Shown: one piece after another, positions 43,659-54,274 of the stretch | Numbering within the stretch: position 1 is the stretch's first letter | Layout of the letters: each line of letters opens with the position of its first letter | Source of the DNA: Lysobacter firmicutimachus | GTDB lineage: Bacteria > Pseudomonadota > Gammaproteobacteria > Xanthomonadales > Xanthomonadaceae | Direction of reading: 5' to 3' | DNA length: 64,000 bases | NCBI RefSeq assembly: GCF_037027445.1 | Contig: NZ_JBANDL010000002.1 | Coordinates: 496,001 to 560,000, forward strand | The notes under the pieces: generated by a model | Seen by the model: only the letters and a program-made list of their open reading frames with translations | The model's database searches: none | What the model was told of the DNA's origin: nothing | Made by a program: the position numbers and the translations under genes

Positions 43659-44404
43659 CGGCGTCGATGGCGTCGGTTGCGGTGGAGGTCGAAGCGGGCT
43701 CGGCCTCTGGCCGCGCTGGAAACCCGGTTGGGACGCTTGTCAGCCGCCGTCCTAACCGAAGCGTGATGATAGAGGTGCCCGGGGAAACGGGCAGCGGGCC
43801 GGATTTGGTCATATACCCTCGGCATGACGAAAAGTTATGGTCCGCGCCGATATCCTACAGTGCCAGGTCCATCGCATTGTCCCGGCCACGGCGCTCACGA
43901 AGACGGCTTGACCGATCGTCGCAACGATGCTTGCCGCCGCCGGCGGCATCGATGACGGTGCCGGCGCCGCGGTGCCGTACGAGCGAAATCATGCGTGCGA
44001 TCACGCCGCGGCGACCGCGCCGGGGAAAATCGCCGGTCGCAGATCGTCGAGCGCATGTTGCAGTGCAGCATGAGTACCGATCATTCGCATTGCCGATATA
44101 TTTCGGTGCGAAACAGCGGGAAATCCACAAGTTCCGGCGTCCGCTCGATTTTCGCTCTAAGCCCCCGGGGATCGGGAAAATCGCCGTCTCATCCGCGATG
44201 TGATCGCGGCAATCGGGTTTGCTTCGTTTTTCGCTCGCCCCCTAGCGTCGATTCCGCCGCAGTGGTCGTCCGCGGCAGTCGCGTAATCCCGCCGGAGATC
44301 GGATTTTCCGACGCGCGGTGCGCACTGCCCGGAGCCGAAGCGGAACGCCGCACCGCGGCCGCGCCCGCGGCCGTCCCTCCATCGTCGACCTTCGGGGTAT
44401 TCCA
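43659..44404. other. Long intergenic region upstream of the M4 protease
   Basis: About 750 bases with no credible coding frame. A lower-GC patch near 44085-44115 (CATTGCCGATATATTTCGG) may include a promoter. The protease has only GGGG as a ribosome site. No RNA gene is recognisable. Confidence 0.4.
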
Positions 44405-45955
<1,551 letters not shown>

Positions 45956-46079
45956 GTCCGCTGCGCCGATCCTGCGCCGGCCGTGCCGCGGCCGTTCGCG
46001 TCGTCCGTCCGGGCCCGATGTCGAGCGGGCCCGACGGCAACGGATCAAGGAGTCGCTTCGGCGACCGGCTCCCGGTTTC

Positions 46080-46106
46080 GGCCGGGGGCTCGTCGTGTCC
46101 CCGGCC
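46080..46106. terminator. Hairpin between convergent genes
   Basis: An 8-bp stem (46080-46087 and 46099-46106) lies between the M4 protease (+) and the gene ending at 46143 (-). A shared terminator is likely but there is no T run. Confidence 0.5.
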
Positions 46107-46142
46107 CGATCGACGCGTGGCGGACGCGACGACCCGGGTCGA

Positions 46143-47804
46143 TCAGTCCCCGTCGGACGAGCGCTTTCGCTTCTGACGCGCAAAATCGACGCCGAATATC
46201 TGCGCCAGGTCGATCTGTTCCTGCCGGATTTCCTCCACGACGACGTCGCCGCCGTGCCGATAAAACCGCCAACGCTTCGTGGCGCGGCCGCTACGGTCTT
46301 CGATTTCGACTTCGTTGACCTGGCTGGGCAAGGTCGGTCCTTCCACGACGCATCGCCGCGGGTCCAGGCGCAGCCGCTTGAAGTCTATGCGCAGGCGCGG
46401 CGTGCTCGTGCGCGTCACGCGGCGGCAGTGGTCGATCGCTTCGAATAGAGCGTAATGGGCGTACAGGTTGGGGTAGTAGGGCAAGCGGCCGGGCGCTGCG
46501 GCCGATTCGTCGTAGAAGTAGCGGCCCATGGCCTCGACGTTGTCCTTGCGCGGGGCAAACTGGTAGTTCGCGTCGAATTGCAGCCCCTCTCTGGGGGGCG
46601 GGACCGACGCGATGGGGGCTGGGCCCGACGCGGGCTGCTGGAAGTATCGTCGGGCCAGGGGAAGCGCGCAGCGGTAGCACAGATTCAGCGCTTTGTCGCG
46701 GTCGCGCAGTTGCCGCTGCGCCAAACCGATGCCCGCGTTCCAGCCGGCTATTTCCGCGTGGGCCTCGTCCCAGCGATGCAGGCTGAGGTAGGCATGGACC
46801 CACTTCGTATAGTCCGGCAGCGCGCCCGCCGCCAGCGTCGGATGTTGTGCGTATCGCTCGTAATAGGATTGGCGGGCCTGGCGGTATACGCAGATGTTGA
46901 GGGCGTGCTGGGCCTCATGCCCCAAGTTTTGGGCGATTCGCACCAGCGTTTCGAGCGGAACATCGCCGGAGCCGCTGCGGTGCTTGGCGATGGCGGAGAT
47001 GTCCAGGTGGATGGCTTCGAGTTGCGTGGAATACAGCGCGATCGTGCCCGGACGGGAGCGCAGCTCGCCGAGCGTTTTCAGCGTGCCGCGTACGACGGCG
47101 CCTGCGACCCCGCCGAGGAGCTTCGGTGACAGGCGGAGGGTCAGCATGATTCTCCGCATCGCCGTCTGCCTGCCCTGCGCGGTCAACGGCAGGGTGCAGC
47201 AGAGCAGTCCCGCGGCCAGGCGGTCGCGGATCGCCGAATGGGCGGCTGCGTCCTTGGCCGTTGTCCCGATCGCAACGACGAGCGTTGCGGAGTCTTCGTG
47301 GTAGTCGAAGACGGGCGTCGCGACGGGCCGCGCTGCGATGGCCAGAAGCTTGCCTGAGCGCAGGCATCCGCGAATCAGCGCAACGATCGGCGGACTCGCC
47401 GCGATCACGTCCTGGAACGGTTCGTGCATCGTCCGGCCCGCTTCGCTCGCGTACAGTCGGCTGGCGCAGTCGAGCATTGCCAGGGTCGCATGCAGTGCGT
47501 CGTCGTCGCCGATCTGGGCGGCCGGAACGACGAAGCGGTTGGGCGGACGAAAACGTCCGAGTGGACTCGGGGACGCCGGGTTGTTTTCAAGTTCGAACCG
47601 GGCCAGCCGGCGCGCTTGAACCGCGGCTTCCAGTTGCTGGGCCAGGATCGGCTGGGGCGTTCCGTCGTGGGGGGGCGCTGCGACGATGCGGTAGATGCCT
47701 TCCCTCAACGCGGTCAGGCGCTGCCTGGTTGCCTCGTCGTCGGCCGGAAGCGCGGAAAGGGAGTCAGTGATGGCGCGATCCAGCGCCGGATAGCTCGAGG
47801 ACAC
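46143..47804 (-). CDS. Hypothetical protein with HExxH zincin-like motif, 553 aa
   Basis: GTG start with only weak upstream purines. No signal peptide or membrane helix, apart from a mildly hydrophobic patch (LLGGVAGAVVRGTL). The centre has NLGHEAQHALN (H296-E297-x-x-H300) and, 50 residues on, WDEAHAEIAGWNAG, where E351 could be the third zinc ligand (gluzincin-like spacing, and an ExxAWxxG-like sequence seen in several toxin or peptidase domains). The N-terminal 200 residues are helical; the C-terminal 150 are mixed and end in a very basic tail (ARQKRKRSSDGD). No adjacent immunity-type gene is obvious. It may be a secreted effector peptidase or a house-keeping peptidase; I do not recognise the family. 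Confidence 0.78.
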   Translation of the reverse strand: MSSSYPALDRAITDSLSALPADDEATRQRLTALREGIYRIVAAPPHDGTPQPILAQQLEAAVQARRLARFELENNPASPSPLGRFRPPNRFVVPAAQIGDDDALHATLAMLDCASRLYASEAGRTMHEPFQDVIAASPPIVALIRGCLRSGKLLAIAARPVATPVFDYHEDSATLVVAIGTTAKDAAAHSAIRDRLAAGLLCCTLPLTAQGRQTAMRRIMLTLRLSPKLLGGVAGAVVRGTLKTLGELRSRPGTIALYSTQLEAIHLDISAIAKHRSGSGDVPLETLVRIAQNLGHEAQHALNICVYRQARQSYYERYAQHPTLAAGALPDYTKWVHAYLSLHRWDEAHAEIAGWNAGIGLAQRQLRDRDKALNLCYRCALPLARRYFQQPASGPAPIASVPPPREGLQFDANYQFAPRKDNVEAMGRYFYDESAAAPGRLPYYPNLYAHYALFEAIDHCRRVTRTSTPRLRIDFKRLRLDPRRCVVEGPTLPSQVNEVEIEDRSGRATKRWRFYRHGGDVVVEEIRQEQIDLAQIFGVDFARQKRKRSSDGD

Positions 47805-47973
47805 GGCTTCGCTCGACGAGTAGCGGACCGGGGGGCCGATACCGTTCTGAACGGCCGCTTGGGGGCCGCGTGAGTGCGGTCCTGCGACAGCCAGGCAGGT
47901 CGCCCGCCGCAGCGACGTCAGGGCCGCCGAGACGCGCCGCTTTCGCAGTAGGCTTGCGCCGATCCAGGGGGGC

Positions 47974-48828
47974 TCAGCCCCAATCCAGCCACTGTCCGGG
48001 CGCGAGCACCCGGATCTCGACCGGTTTGTCGCGCGCGGCGGCGCGCAACCGGCCGATCGGGTCCTCGACTTCGATGTACTCGGCGATGCCCGACACGCCG
48101 TAATGGATCGGCACCAGGCGTTTGGCGCCGAGGATGGTCGCCGCGGCCACCGCCTGTTCCGGGGTCAGCACGCCGGGCTGGCCGCTGGCCGGTTTGCGCC
48201 AGCCGAAGCGGGCGCCGTTGACCGGCAGGAACGCCGCGTCGAAAGGGCCGAACTGACGGCCGATGCGCCACCAGTGCCCGTGCCAGAGGGTGTCGCCACC
48301 GTGGAAGATGCGCCGCCCACCGGCCGAGATCGCCCATGAGGCCTGCGGGTCGCCGTAGCCGTCCGAAGCCGGCACGGCGGTGGCGGTGAAGTCGCCGAGC
48401 AATTGCGGCTCCCACGGCGTGCTCGGTCGGGTGCGCGCGCCGGCGGGGATCGGCAATGGGTTGGTTCCGGCCGGGTGTGCGAGCACGCCGCCGTTGCGCA
48501 AGGCCTGCGCGACGGCCTTGGCATCGAAATGATCGCCGTGGGCGTGAGTGACCAGGACGTAAGCATCGCCGCCGGCCTCGACCGGGATCAGCGGGTCGGC
48601 CAGCGCCTTGCCCCATTCTTCGGGATTGATCAGCGGATCGACGAACAGGTCCGCGCCCGGCAGTTGCAGGCGGAGGCCGGCCCAGGCCAGGCGTTGTATG
48701 CGCAGGTCTTCGCCGGCGGCGAACGCGGCGCGACTGGCGACGAGTGCGGCACCGGCGAGCCCGGCGCAGCCGAGCAGGAAGCGGCGTCGGTGCGAGCGGT
48801 GTGCGAACGGGGCGCGGTCGATGCTCAT
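47974..48828 (-). CDS. Exported metallo-beta-lactamase-fold hydrolase
   Basis: A 284-residue protein. The N-terminus SHRRRFLLGCAGLAGAALVA is a Tat-type signal. The metal motif THAHGDHF (HxHxDH), VNGARFGW and VPIHYG follow the UlaG/lactonase-like MBL order, in which the binuclear zinc site hydrolyses lactone, ester or phosphodiester bonds. The start overlaps the stop of the upstream MBL gene by 4 bases (ATGA), so the two are translated together. The substrate is unknown. Divergent LysR control is likely via the gene at 49791. Confidence 0.92.
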   Translation of the reverse strand: MSIDRAPFAHRSHRRRFLLGCAGLAGAALVASRAAFAAGEDLRIQRLAWAGLRLQLPGADLFVDPLINPEEWGKALADPLIPVEAGGDAYVLVTHAHGDHFDAKAVAQALRNGGVLAHPAGTNPLPIPAGARTRPSTPWEPQLLGDFTATAVPASDGYGDPQASWAISAGGRRIFHGGDTLWHGHWWRIGRQFGPFDAAFLPVNGARFGWRKPASGQPGVLTPEQAVAAATILGAKRLVPIHYGVSGIAEYIEVEDPIGRLRAAARDKPVEIRVLAPGQWLDWG

Positions 48829-49649
48829 GCTCGTGCCTCGCGTGCGGCCAACGCGGCGTCGAGGGCGAACACCGACTGGCCGACGACGACGTCCAGGTTG
48901 TGCCCGTGCCATTCGCGCTCGAACGGCGTGGGTTCCACCCCCGCGGCAACGCAGTCCTCGATCGCGATCGCGCGGATGCGCCGCTCGCTCAGCGCGGGCG
49001 GCGCTTGGCTGCGTATCCGCACCACGGTTTCGCGCAAGCGGTCGAGATAGTGCAGGGCTTGGTCGAGCACGGCCGCGGGGAATCGGCCCATATGCCCGCC
49101 GATCACCGTGCCGCGGCCGAGCTGTTTGATCCGGTCGATCGCGCCGCGCAACTGCGCGGGATCGGCCTTGGAGAGGTAGACGATGCGGCCGACGATGTTG
49201 TCGCCGACGCAGACCAGGTCGGCGCCGGGCGCGTCGACGCTGACGTGGTCCAGGGTCTTGCCGGGGTTGTGCAGCAAATGCAGTTCGTGCCGGCCCCAGC
49301 GCAGGCTCAGGGTGCCGTCGAACACCAGCTTGGGTTCGCGGTAGTACGCGTCCACGCGCCGGTTCTGCGACAAGAACGTATGCCGGTGGTGGCGCTGGGC
49401 GATGCTCAGGGCCTGCGGAAACAGCATCAGGCCGGCCATGTGGTCGCTCATGCGATGAGTGGACACCACCGCTCGCACGTTCTTGCCCAACTGCCCGCAC
49501 AACACCTCGCGCAGTTGGCGCGCATCCTCTTCGCCGGCGAGTGCGTCGACCAGCAGGGCGTCGTCGCCGTCGAAGAAGGCGGTGGCGACCGACTCGTATT
49601 CGTCGCCGACGAACATCACCACGTCCGGGTGCAGCGGTTCGACTTTCAT
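48825..49649 (-). CDS. Metallo-beta-lactamase-fold protein
   Basis: A 274-residue protein. VSTHRMSDHMAGLML is a version of the MBL metal motif with Arg in place of the second His (HxMxDH-like), LHNPGKTLDHVSVD gives the next His, and VIGGHMGRF the last; the departure from HxHxDH may mean a single metal or altered chemistry. It resembles MBL proteins linked to quinoprotein relay systems. The start at 49649 is preferred; ATG at 49679 would add ten residues. It is first in a two-gene operon. Confidence 0.85.
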   Translation of the reverse strand: MKVEPLHPDVVMFVGDEYESVATAFFDGDDALLVDALAGEEDARQLREVLCGQLGKNVRAVVSTHRMSDHMAGLMLFPQALSIAQRHHRHTFLSQNRRVDAYYREPKLVFDGTLSLRWGRHELHLLHNPGKTLDHVSVDAPGADLVCVGDNIVGRIVYLSKADPAQLRGAIDRIKQLGRGTVIGGHMGRFPAAVLDQALHYLDRLRETVVRIRSQAPPALSERRIRAIAIEDCVAAGVEPTPFEREWHGHNLDVVVGQSVFALDAALAAREARA

Positions 49650-49728
49650 GGTCCGGGCCTGCGATGGCGAGGCGGCCATGGTGGCCAGCCGCTGCGGCGG
49701 CGACAAACGAGATGTTTTCGCGCCAACA

Positions 49729-49741
49729 TTAGAAAAACTAA
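49729..49741. promoter_or_regulatory. LysR-type binding site (T-N11-A)
   Basis: TTAGAAAAACTAA is a palindrome with exact T-N11-A spacing in the AT-rich centre of the intergenic region between the divergent MBL operon and the LysR gene, the place and form expected for a LysR recognition site. Confidence 0.7.
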
Positions 49742-49790
49742 CTTGATACGATGCCGGCTCCCGCGCACGAGTCCAGCGCCCGAGGCGATC

Positions 49791-50720
49791 GTGAAGCCGC
49801 GCCATCCCGTTCCGCTCAACGCCTTGCGCGCCTTCGAGGCGGCGGCGCGCTGCCGCAGCTTCCAAGACGCGGCGGCGCAGCTGTTCGTGACCCCGGCCGC
49901 GGTCAGCCATCAGGTCAAGCGCCTGGAAGCCTACCTCGGGGTCAGGCTGTTCCATCGCGGCCACCGCTCGATCGAACTGACCGGCGAGGGCGCGAATCTG
50001 GCCGCCTCCCTGGGCGAATTGTTCGGCCTGCTCGACCTGGCCCTGGACCGGGTCGCCGCGCCGGCCGCGGCGGACTTGCGGGTGAGCACGATGGAATCGT
50101 TCGCGGCCAAATGGCTGGCGCCGCGCCTGCACCGTTTTCACCGCGCGCATCCCGAACTCAAGCTGCGCATCGAAACCGGCAACGAACACGCCGATTTCGT
50201 CCGCGACGGCATCGACGTGGCGATCCGGTACGGCGCCGGCGCGTATCCCGGGCTCAGCGTCGAACCCCTGATGCAGGCGCCGGCGTTTCCGGTGTGCGCG
50301 CCGTCCCTGTGCGAGGATGCCGCCGCGCCGCTGCAACGGCCGCAGGATCTGCGCCGGCACACGCTGTTGCACGACGAAGGCGCAGCCGGGCGTGCCGGCG
50401 TGCCCGATTGGCGCGCGTGGCTGCAGGCGGCCGGCGTCGGCCGGATCGACGCCGGGCGCGGGCCGCTGTTCGCCAGCATCTATCTGGCGCAAGAGGCCGC
50501 GGTCGCCGGTCACGGCGTCGCCCTGGGGTTGGCGCCGCTGGTCGCCGAAGATTTGCTGCGCGGACGCCTGGTGCGGCCGTTCGCGCTGTCGCTGGGCAAC
50601 GCTTATGCGTTCTGGATCGTGCGCCGGCCGGGCGCGGATGCGCACCCGGCCGGCGAGGCGTTCTGTCGCTGGTTGCGCGAGGAGGCCGCCGCGATGGACG
50701 GCGCGGCCGACGCCTCCTGA
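49791..50720 (+). CDS. LysR family transcriptional regulator (GcvA-like)
   Basis: A 309-residue regulator with the LysR winged helix (LNALRAFEAAARCRSFQDAA, then LFVTPAAVSHQVKRLEAYLG) and a two-lobed effector domain (LRVSTMESFAAKWLAPRLHRF, DGIDVAIRYGAG). The GTG start follows GAGG by 5 bases; the frame extends far upstream but is covered by the MBL genes. It is divergent from the two MBL genes, with a T-N11-A site between them, so it probably regulates them and itself. Confidence 0.93.
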   Translation: MKPRHPVPLNALRAFEAAARCRSFQDAAAQLFVTPAAVSHQVKRLEAYLGVRLFHRGHRSIELTGEGANLAASLGELFGLLDLALDRVAAPAAADLRVSTMESFAAKWLAPRLHRFHRAHPELKLRIETGNEHADFVRDGIDVAIRYGAGAYPGLSVEPLMQAPAFPVCAPSLCEDAAAPLQRPQDLRRHTLLHDEGAAGRAGVPDWRAWLQAAGVGRIDAGRGPLFASIYLAQEAAVAGHGVALGLAPLVAEDLLRGRLVRPFALSLGNAYAFWIVRRPGADAHPAGEAFCRWLREEAAAMDGAADAS

Positions 50721-50724
50721 TCCC

Positions 50725-50949
50725 TCATTCGCCTGCGCCGGGCCGCGCGCTGCGGCGTTTGTTGAGATACGGCAGCGCGAACAGGTACAGCCCGGTCAGC
50801 ACCAGCAGCGCCAGCGGCAACAGCGGGATGTAGGAGATCCAGACGATCGGTTTCTCCTGTGCCAGGGCGATGAAGGTGGCGACGACGGTCAAGGTGAAAA
50901 CGATCGAGGTCCAACGGTGGAATTGCCGGATCCATTGATTCGCGTTCAT
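50725..50949 (-). CDS. Small membrane protein, 74 aa
   Basis: Two helices (IVFTLTVVATFIALA and WISYIPLLPLALLVLTGLYLF) with an N-terminal QFHRWTSIVF that recalls the first helix of PepSY or di-haem membrane proteins, where the His may bind haem. AGGAG lies 4-5 bases before the ATG. It is convergent with the LysR gene. Function unknown. Confidence 0.8.
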   Translation of the reverse strand: MNANQWIRQFHRWTSIVFTLTVVATFIALAQEKPIVWISYIPLLPLALLVLTGLYLFALPYLNKRRSARPGAGE

Positions 50950-51070
50950 GAGCGCTCCTGAGCGGGACGACCGATGGGACCCCGGCGCGACGCCGGGGGG
51001 GCTGAAACGGCGCTGGCGCAGGGGCGCGGCGCCGCCGGGTGCGTGACGTCCCGGCGGCGATGCCGCCGGA

Positions 51071-51481
51071 TCAGCCCTGGGCCTGGATGCGGATCAGATT
51101 GCCGGCCGGGTCGCGCACCGCGCAGTCGCGCACGCCGTAAGGCTGATCGGTCGGCTCCTGCACGATTTCCACGTCGCCGCTCTGCAGCCGGGCGAACACG
51201 CCGTCGAGGTCGGGCGTGGCCAGCATCAGGATGGCGAAGGTGCCCTTGGCCATCATCTCGGCGATGACCCGGCGCTCTTCGTCGGTGACGCCGGGGCTGG
51301 CGTTGGGCGGATACAGCACGATCGAGGTGGCCGGCTGGCCGCCGGGGCCGACGGTGATCCAGCGCAGGCCCTGGTAGCCGACGTCCTTGCGCACTTCGAA
51401 GCCGAGCGTGTCGCGGTAGAAAGCCAGCGAGGCTTCCGGATCGTTGTGCGGGAGAAAACTGGAGTGGATGCTGAGGTTCAT
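51071..51481 (-). CDS. VOC-family (glyoxalase/bleomycin-resistance fold) protein
   Basis: A 136-residue protein. HNDPEASLAFYRDTLGFEVRKD is the start of a VOC module, and QPYGVRDCAVRDPAGNLIRIQ is the closing strand with the metal-ligand Glu position replaced (NLIRI). Members act as dioxygenases, glyoxalases or binding proteins. The start at 51481 is chosen for its position before the conserved strand; ATG at 51511, 2 bases after the AraC stop, is the alternative. It is co-transcribed with the AraC gene upstream, a pairing common in related bacteria. Confidence 0.88.
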   Translation of the reverse strand: MNLSIHSSFLPHNDPEASLAFYRDTLGFEVRKDVGYQGLRWITVGPGGQPATSIVLYPPNASPGVTDEERRVIAEMMAKGTFAILMLATPDLDGVFARLQSGDVEIVQEPTDQPYGVRDCAVRDPAGNLIRIQAQG

Positions 51482-51512
51482 GGCCGTCTCGGCGGGTGAG
51501 TGAGCCGTCATC

Positions 51513-51965
51513 CTAGGCCGGCTCGGGAACCGGCGCTTCTCGATTCCTGATCGGTCTCGTCACTTGCTTGGCCACGCAGGACGGCAGGCCGACGGTCGCC
51601 GCCGCATGCTGGCGCTGATAGACGCTGGGCGGCATGCCGACCAGTTCGGCGAAGCGGGTGCTGAAGGTGCCGAGCGAGGAACAGCCGACCGCGAAGCAGA
51701 CGTCGGTCACGCTTTGCTCGCCCAGGCGCAGCAGCGCCATGGCCCGCTCGATACGGCGAGTCATCAGATAAGCGTAGGGCGATTCGCCGTAGGCGAGCTT
51801 GAACTGACGGCTGAGGTGTCCGGCCGACATGCCGGCGGCGCGGGCCAGGGCTTCCACGTCCAGCGGCAGCGCGTACTCGCGGTCGATCCGATCGCGCACG
51901 CGGCGCAGCCGCGCGAGATCGCGCAAGTGCACCGTGGCGGCGGCTGCGGTGGGTCGGGGGCTCAT
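51513..51965 (-). CDS. AraC-family transcriptional regulator, DNA-binding domain only
   Basis: A 150-residue protein consisting of the AraC double helix-turn-helix: LDVEALARAAGMSAGHLSRQFK with YGESPYAYLMTRRIERAMALL, then VTDVCFAVGCSSLGTFSTRF with FAELVGMPPSVYQRQ. No sensory domain is present, apart from a 30-residue N-terminal part. AGGA lies 10 bases before the ATG at 51965. It is followed directly by the VOC gene. Confidence 0.92.
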   Translation of the reverse strand: MSPRPTAAAATVHLRDLARLRRVRDRIDREYALPLDVEALARAAGMSAGHLSRQFKLAYGESPYAYLMTRRIERAMALLRLGEQSVTDVCFAVGCSSLGTFSTRFAELVGMPPSVYQRQHAAATVGLPSCVAKQVTRPIRNREAPVPEPA

Positions 51966-52192
51966 CGCGGGCGATCCTGCCACGCAGGGACGAAGGGCTC
52001 AAGCGCGCACAGCGGCGGGAACGATGCAGGCGAGGGCGCCGCGCTCGTTCGAGCCTGACCCGACCGAGGGAGCCGGTGTCCGCGGCGAGCCGCAAACCGC
52101 CGTGCCGGCCGACGCGGGCATCCGGAGCCGTCGCTCGCGCGACCGTCGCATCGTCTCTGTACGCCATCGCGTCGCCGGCGTAGCGTGTCGCG

Positions 52193-53413
52193 ATGGACTC
52201 GCTGATCGCCGCCGCCGGGCGCGCCTTGGCCGTCGGCGACGCGCTCGCCGCGCTCAAGCGCGTGGCCCTGCGCGAGGATCCGCCGGCGCTGGCTTTGCGC
52301 GGCATCGCGATGGCCCAACTCGGCGACTACCCGCGGGCGCGCGAGCTGCTGCGCCGCGCCGCGCGCGCGTTCGGCGCGCGCGAGGCCATTGCGCGGGCGC
52401 GCTGCGTGGTCGCCGAGGCGGAAACGGCGCTGGCGATGCGCGACCTCGGCGGCTCGCCGCGCGCGCTGGCCGAAGCCGCGGCGGTGTTGGCCGCGCGCGG
52501 CGACCGCGCCAACGCCTGGCAGGCGCAGCTGATCGCGGCGCGTCGTGCGCTGTTGCTGGGCCGCGTCGACGAAGCCGCCGCGGTCCTGGCGACGTTGGCC
52601 GGTACCGAGTTGCCGCCGGCGCTGGCGGCAGTGGCGGCCTTGGCCGAAGCCGAACTGGCTCTGCGCGCGCTGCGCACCGCGTCCGCGCGCGCGGCGCTGG
52701 ACCGCGCCGAAACAGCGGCGCGCCGCGCCGGCGTGGCGCCGCTGCTCGCCGAAGCGGCCGATGCGCGCGCCGCGCTGGGTCGGATCGCGGCGCGGCTGAT
52801 CCGCGCCGGCCACGAGCAACCGCTGCGCCTGGACCAGGTCGAAGCCTTGCTGGCCGCGGACATGCTGGTGGTCGACGCCTGCCGGCGCGGATGGCAGGCC
52901 GGCGACGGTTGGCGGTCGCTGGCGCGCCGGCCGGTGCTGTTCGCCCTGTTGCGCGCACTGGCCGAAGCCTGGCCCGAACCGGCCGAGCGCGGCGAGCTGA
53001 TCGCGCGCGTGTTCCGCACCCGCGATCCCGACGACAGCCATCGTTCGCGATTGCGGGTCGAGATCGGTCGCTTGCGCGCGCTGCTGGCGCCGTCGGCGCG
53101 GATCGAGGCCACCGCCGGCGGTTTCGTCCTGCGACCGCGATCCGGGCGCAGGGTGGCGGTGCTGGCGCCGCCCATCGACGGCGACTCGGCCTCGTTGCTG
53201 GCCTTGCTCGCCGACGGCGCGGCCTGGTCGAGCTCGGCACTGGCGCAGGCCTTGGGCGCCAGCCAGCGCTCGGTGCAGCGCGCCCTGGCGGAACTGGAAA
53301 CCGAAGGCCGGGTGCGCTCGGTCGGCCGCGCCCGGGCGCAGCGCTGGTTGGCGCCGCCGCTGCTGGGATTCACGACGATCTTGTTACTCCCCGCTGCGCT
53401 GCCGGCTGAGTAG
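52193..53413 (+). CDS. Helix-turn-helix regulator with TPR-like N-terminus, 406 aa
   Basis: The first 230 residues are Ala/Arg-rich helices resembling TPR or MalT-type repeats (LALRGIAMAQLGDYPRARELL). The next part (ELIARVFRTRDPDDSHRSRL, then RVEIGRLRALLAP and IEATAGGFVLRP) is an OmpR-like winged helix as in SARP or BTAD regulators. The last 60 residues hold a second winged helix (SSALAQALGASQRSVQRALAELETEGRV) of the GntR/MarR kind. It precedes the propeller gene by 43 bases on the same strand, so an operon is likely. The signal is unknown. Confidence 0.82.
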   Translation: MDSLIAAAGRALAVGDALAALKRVALREDPPALALRGIAMAQLGDYPRARELLRRAARAFGAREAIARARCVVAEAETALAMRDLGGSPRALAEAAAVLAARGDRANAWQAQLIAARRALLLGRVDEAAAVLATLAGTELPPALAAVAALAEAELALRALRTASARAALDRAETAARRAGVAPLLAEAADARAALGRIAARLIRAGHEQPLRLDQVEALLAADMLVVDACRRGWQAGDGWRSLARRPVLFALLRALAEAWPEPAERGELIARVFRTRDPDDSHRSRLRVEIGRLRALLAPSARIEATAGGFVLRPRSGRRVAVLAPPIDGDSASLLALLADGAAWSSSALAQALGASQRSVQRALAELETEGRVRSVGRARAQRWLAPPLLGFTTILLLPAALPAE

Positions 53414-53456
53414 ATTGGGTTCACGGCGCCGCGACGAGCGCCCTCGGAGTCGGAGC

Positions 53457-54122
53457 ATGTCCCGCAATGCCCATTCGCCGGAGCCGCTGCCGGCGCAGAT
53501 CGTGCGCGAATACGGCCCGTTCGACGGCGCCGACAAGATCGCCGGCGTGACCTACGACGGCCACCGCGTCTGGGCCGCCGCCGGGGCGCAGATGCTGGCC
53601 TTCGATCCCGCCAGCGGCCGGGTCGAGCGCAGGCTCGAACGCGCCGCCGATGCCGGCACCGCGTTCGACGGCACCTACCTGTATCAGATCGCCGAGGCGC
53701 GCATCGACAAGATCGATCCCGCCACCGGCGACGTCCTGGCTTCGATCCCGGCGCCGGGCGCTGGCGGCGATTCGGGCCTGGCCTGGGCCGAAGGCAGTCT
53801 GTGGGTCGGCCAGTACCGCGAGCGCAAGATCCATCGCATCGATCCGGCCACCGGCGCGGTGCTGCGCACGATCGAGTCCAACCGGTTCGTCACCGGCGTG
53901 ACCTGGGTCGACGGCGATCTCTGGCACGCCACCTGGGAAGGCGACGCCAGCGAGCTGCGCCATGTCGATCCCGACAGCGGTGCGGTGCTGGAGCGGCTGG
54001 CGATGCCGCCGGACACCTTCGTCAGCGGCTTGGAATCCGACGGCGCGGAACTGTTCTATTGCGGCGGCGGTTCGAGCGGCCGGGTGCGCGCGGTGCGCCG
54101 GCCGAAAACGCGCGCCGGCTAG
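53457..54122 (+). CDS. Beta-propeller protein (glutaminyl cyclotransferase/YncE-like)
   Basis: A 221-residue protein of repeated four-strand blades: DKIAGVTYDGHRVWAAAG, GTAFDGTYLYQIAEARIDKID, DSGLAWAEGSLWVGQYRERKIHRID and FVTGVTWVDGDLWHATWEG. The spacing matches the plant-type glutaminyl-peptide cyclotransferase and YncE propellers. No signal peptide is visible, so it is cytoplasmic. The start is Met 53457, after GGAG. It sits between the HTH gene and the DUF899 gene; the set is probably functionally linked but the role is unknown. Confidence 0.82.
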   Translation: MSRNAHSPEPLPAQIVREYGPFDGADKIAGVTYDGHRVWAAAGAQMLAFDPASGRVERRLERAADAGTAFDGTYLYQIAEARIDKIDPATGDVLASIPAPGAGGDSGLAWAEGSLWVGQYRERKIHRIDPATGAVLRTIESNRFVTGVTWVDGDLWHATWEGDASELRHVDPDSGAVLERLAMPPDTFVSGLESDGAELFYCGGGSSGRVRAVRRPKTRAG

Positions 54123-54274
54123 CCGGGCGCACGGCGACGGACGATGCGTCGCCGCCGCGCGCCACCCCTCTCCCGTGCCACCGGCCTTCGCGCCGGAACG
54201 GCAGGCCGTGTCCGGCGTTCGCCGATCCGCATCGGTCCCTTTCCCACGACGGCCCGCGGGCCGAGGAGCGCACC

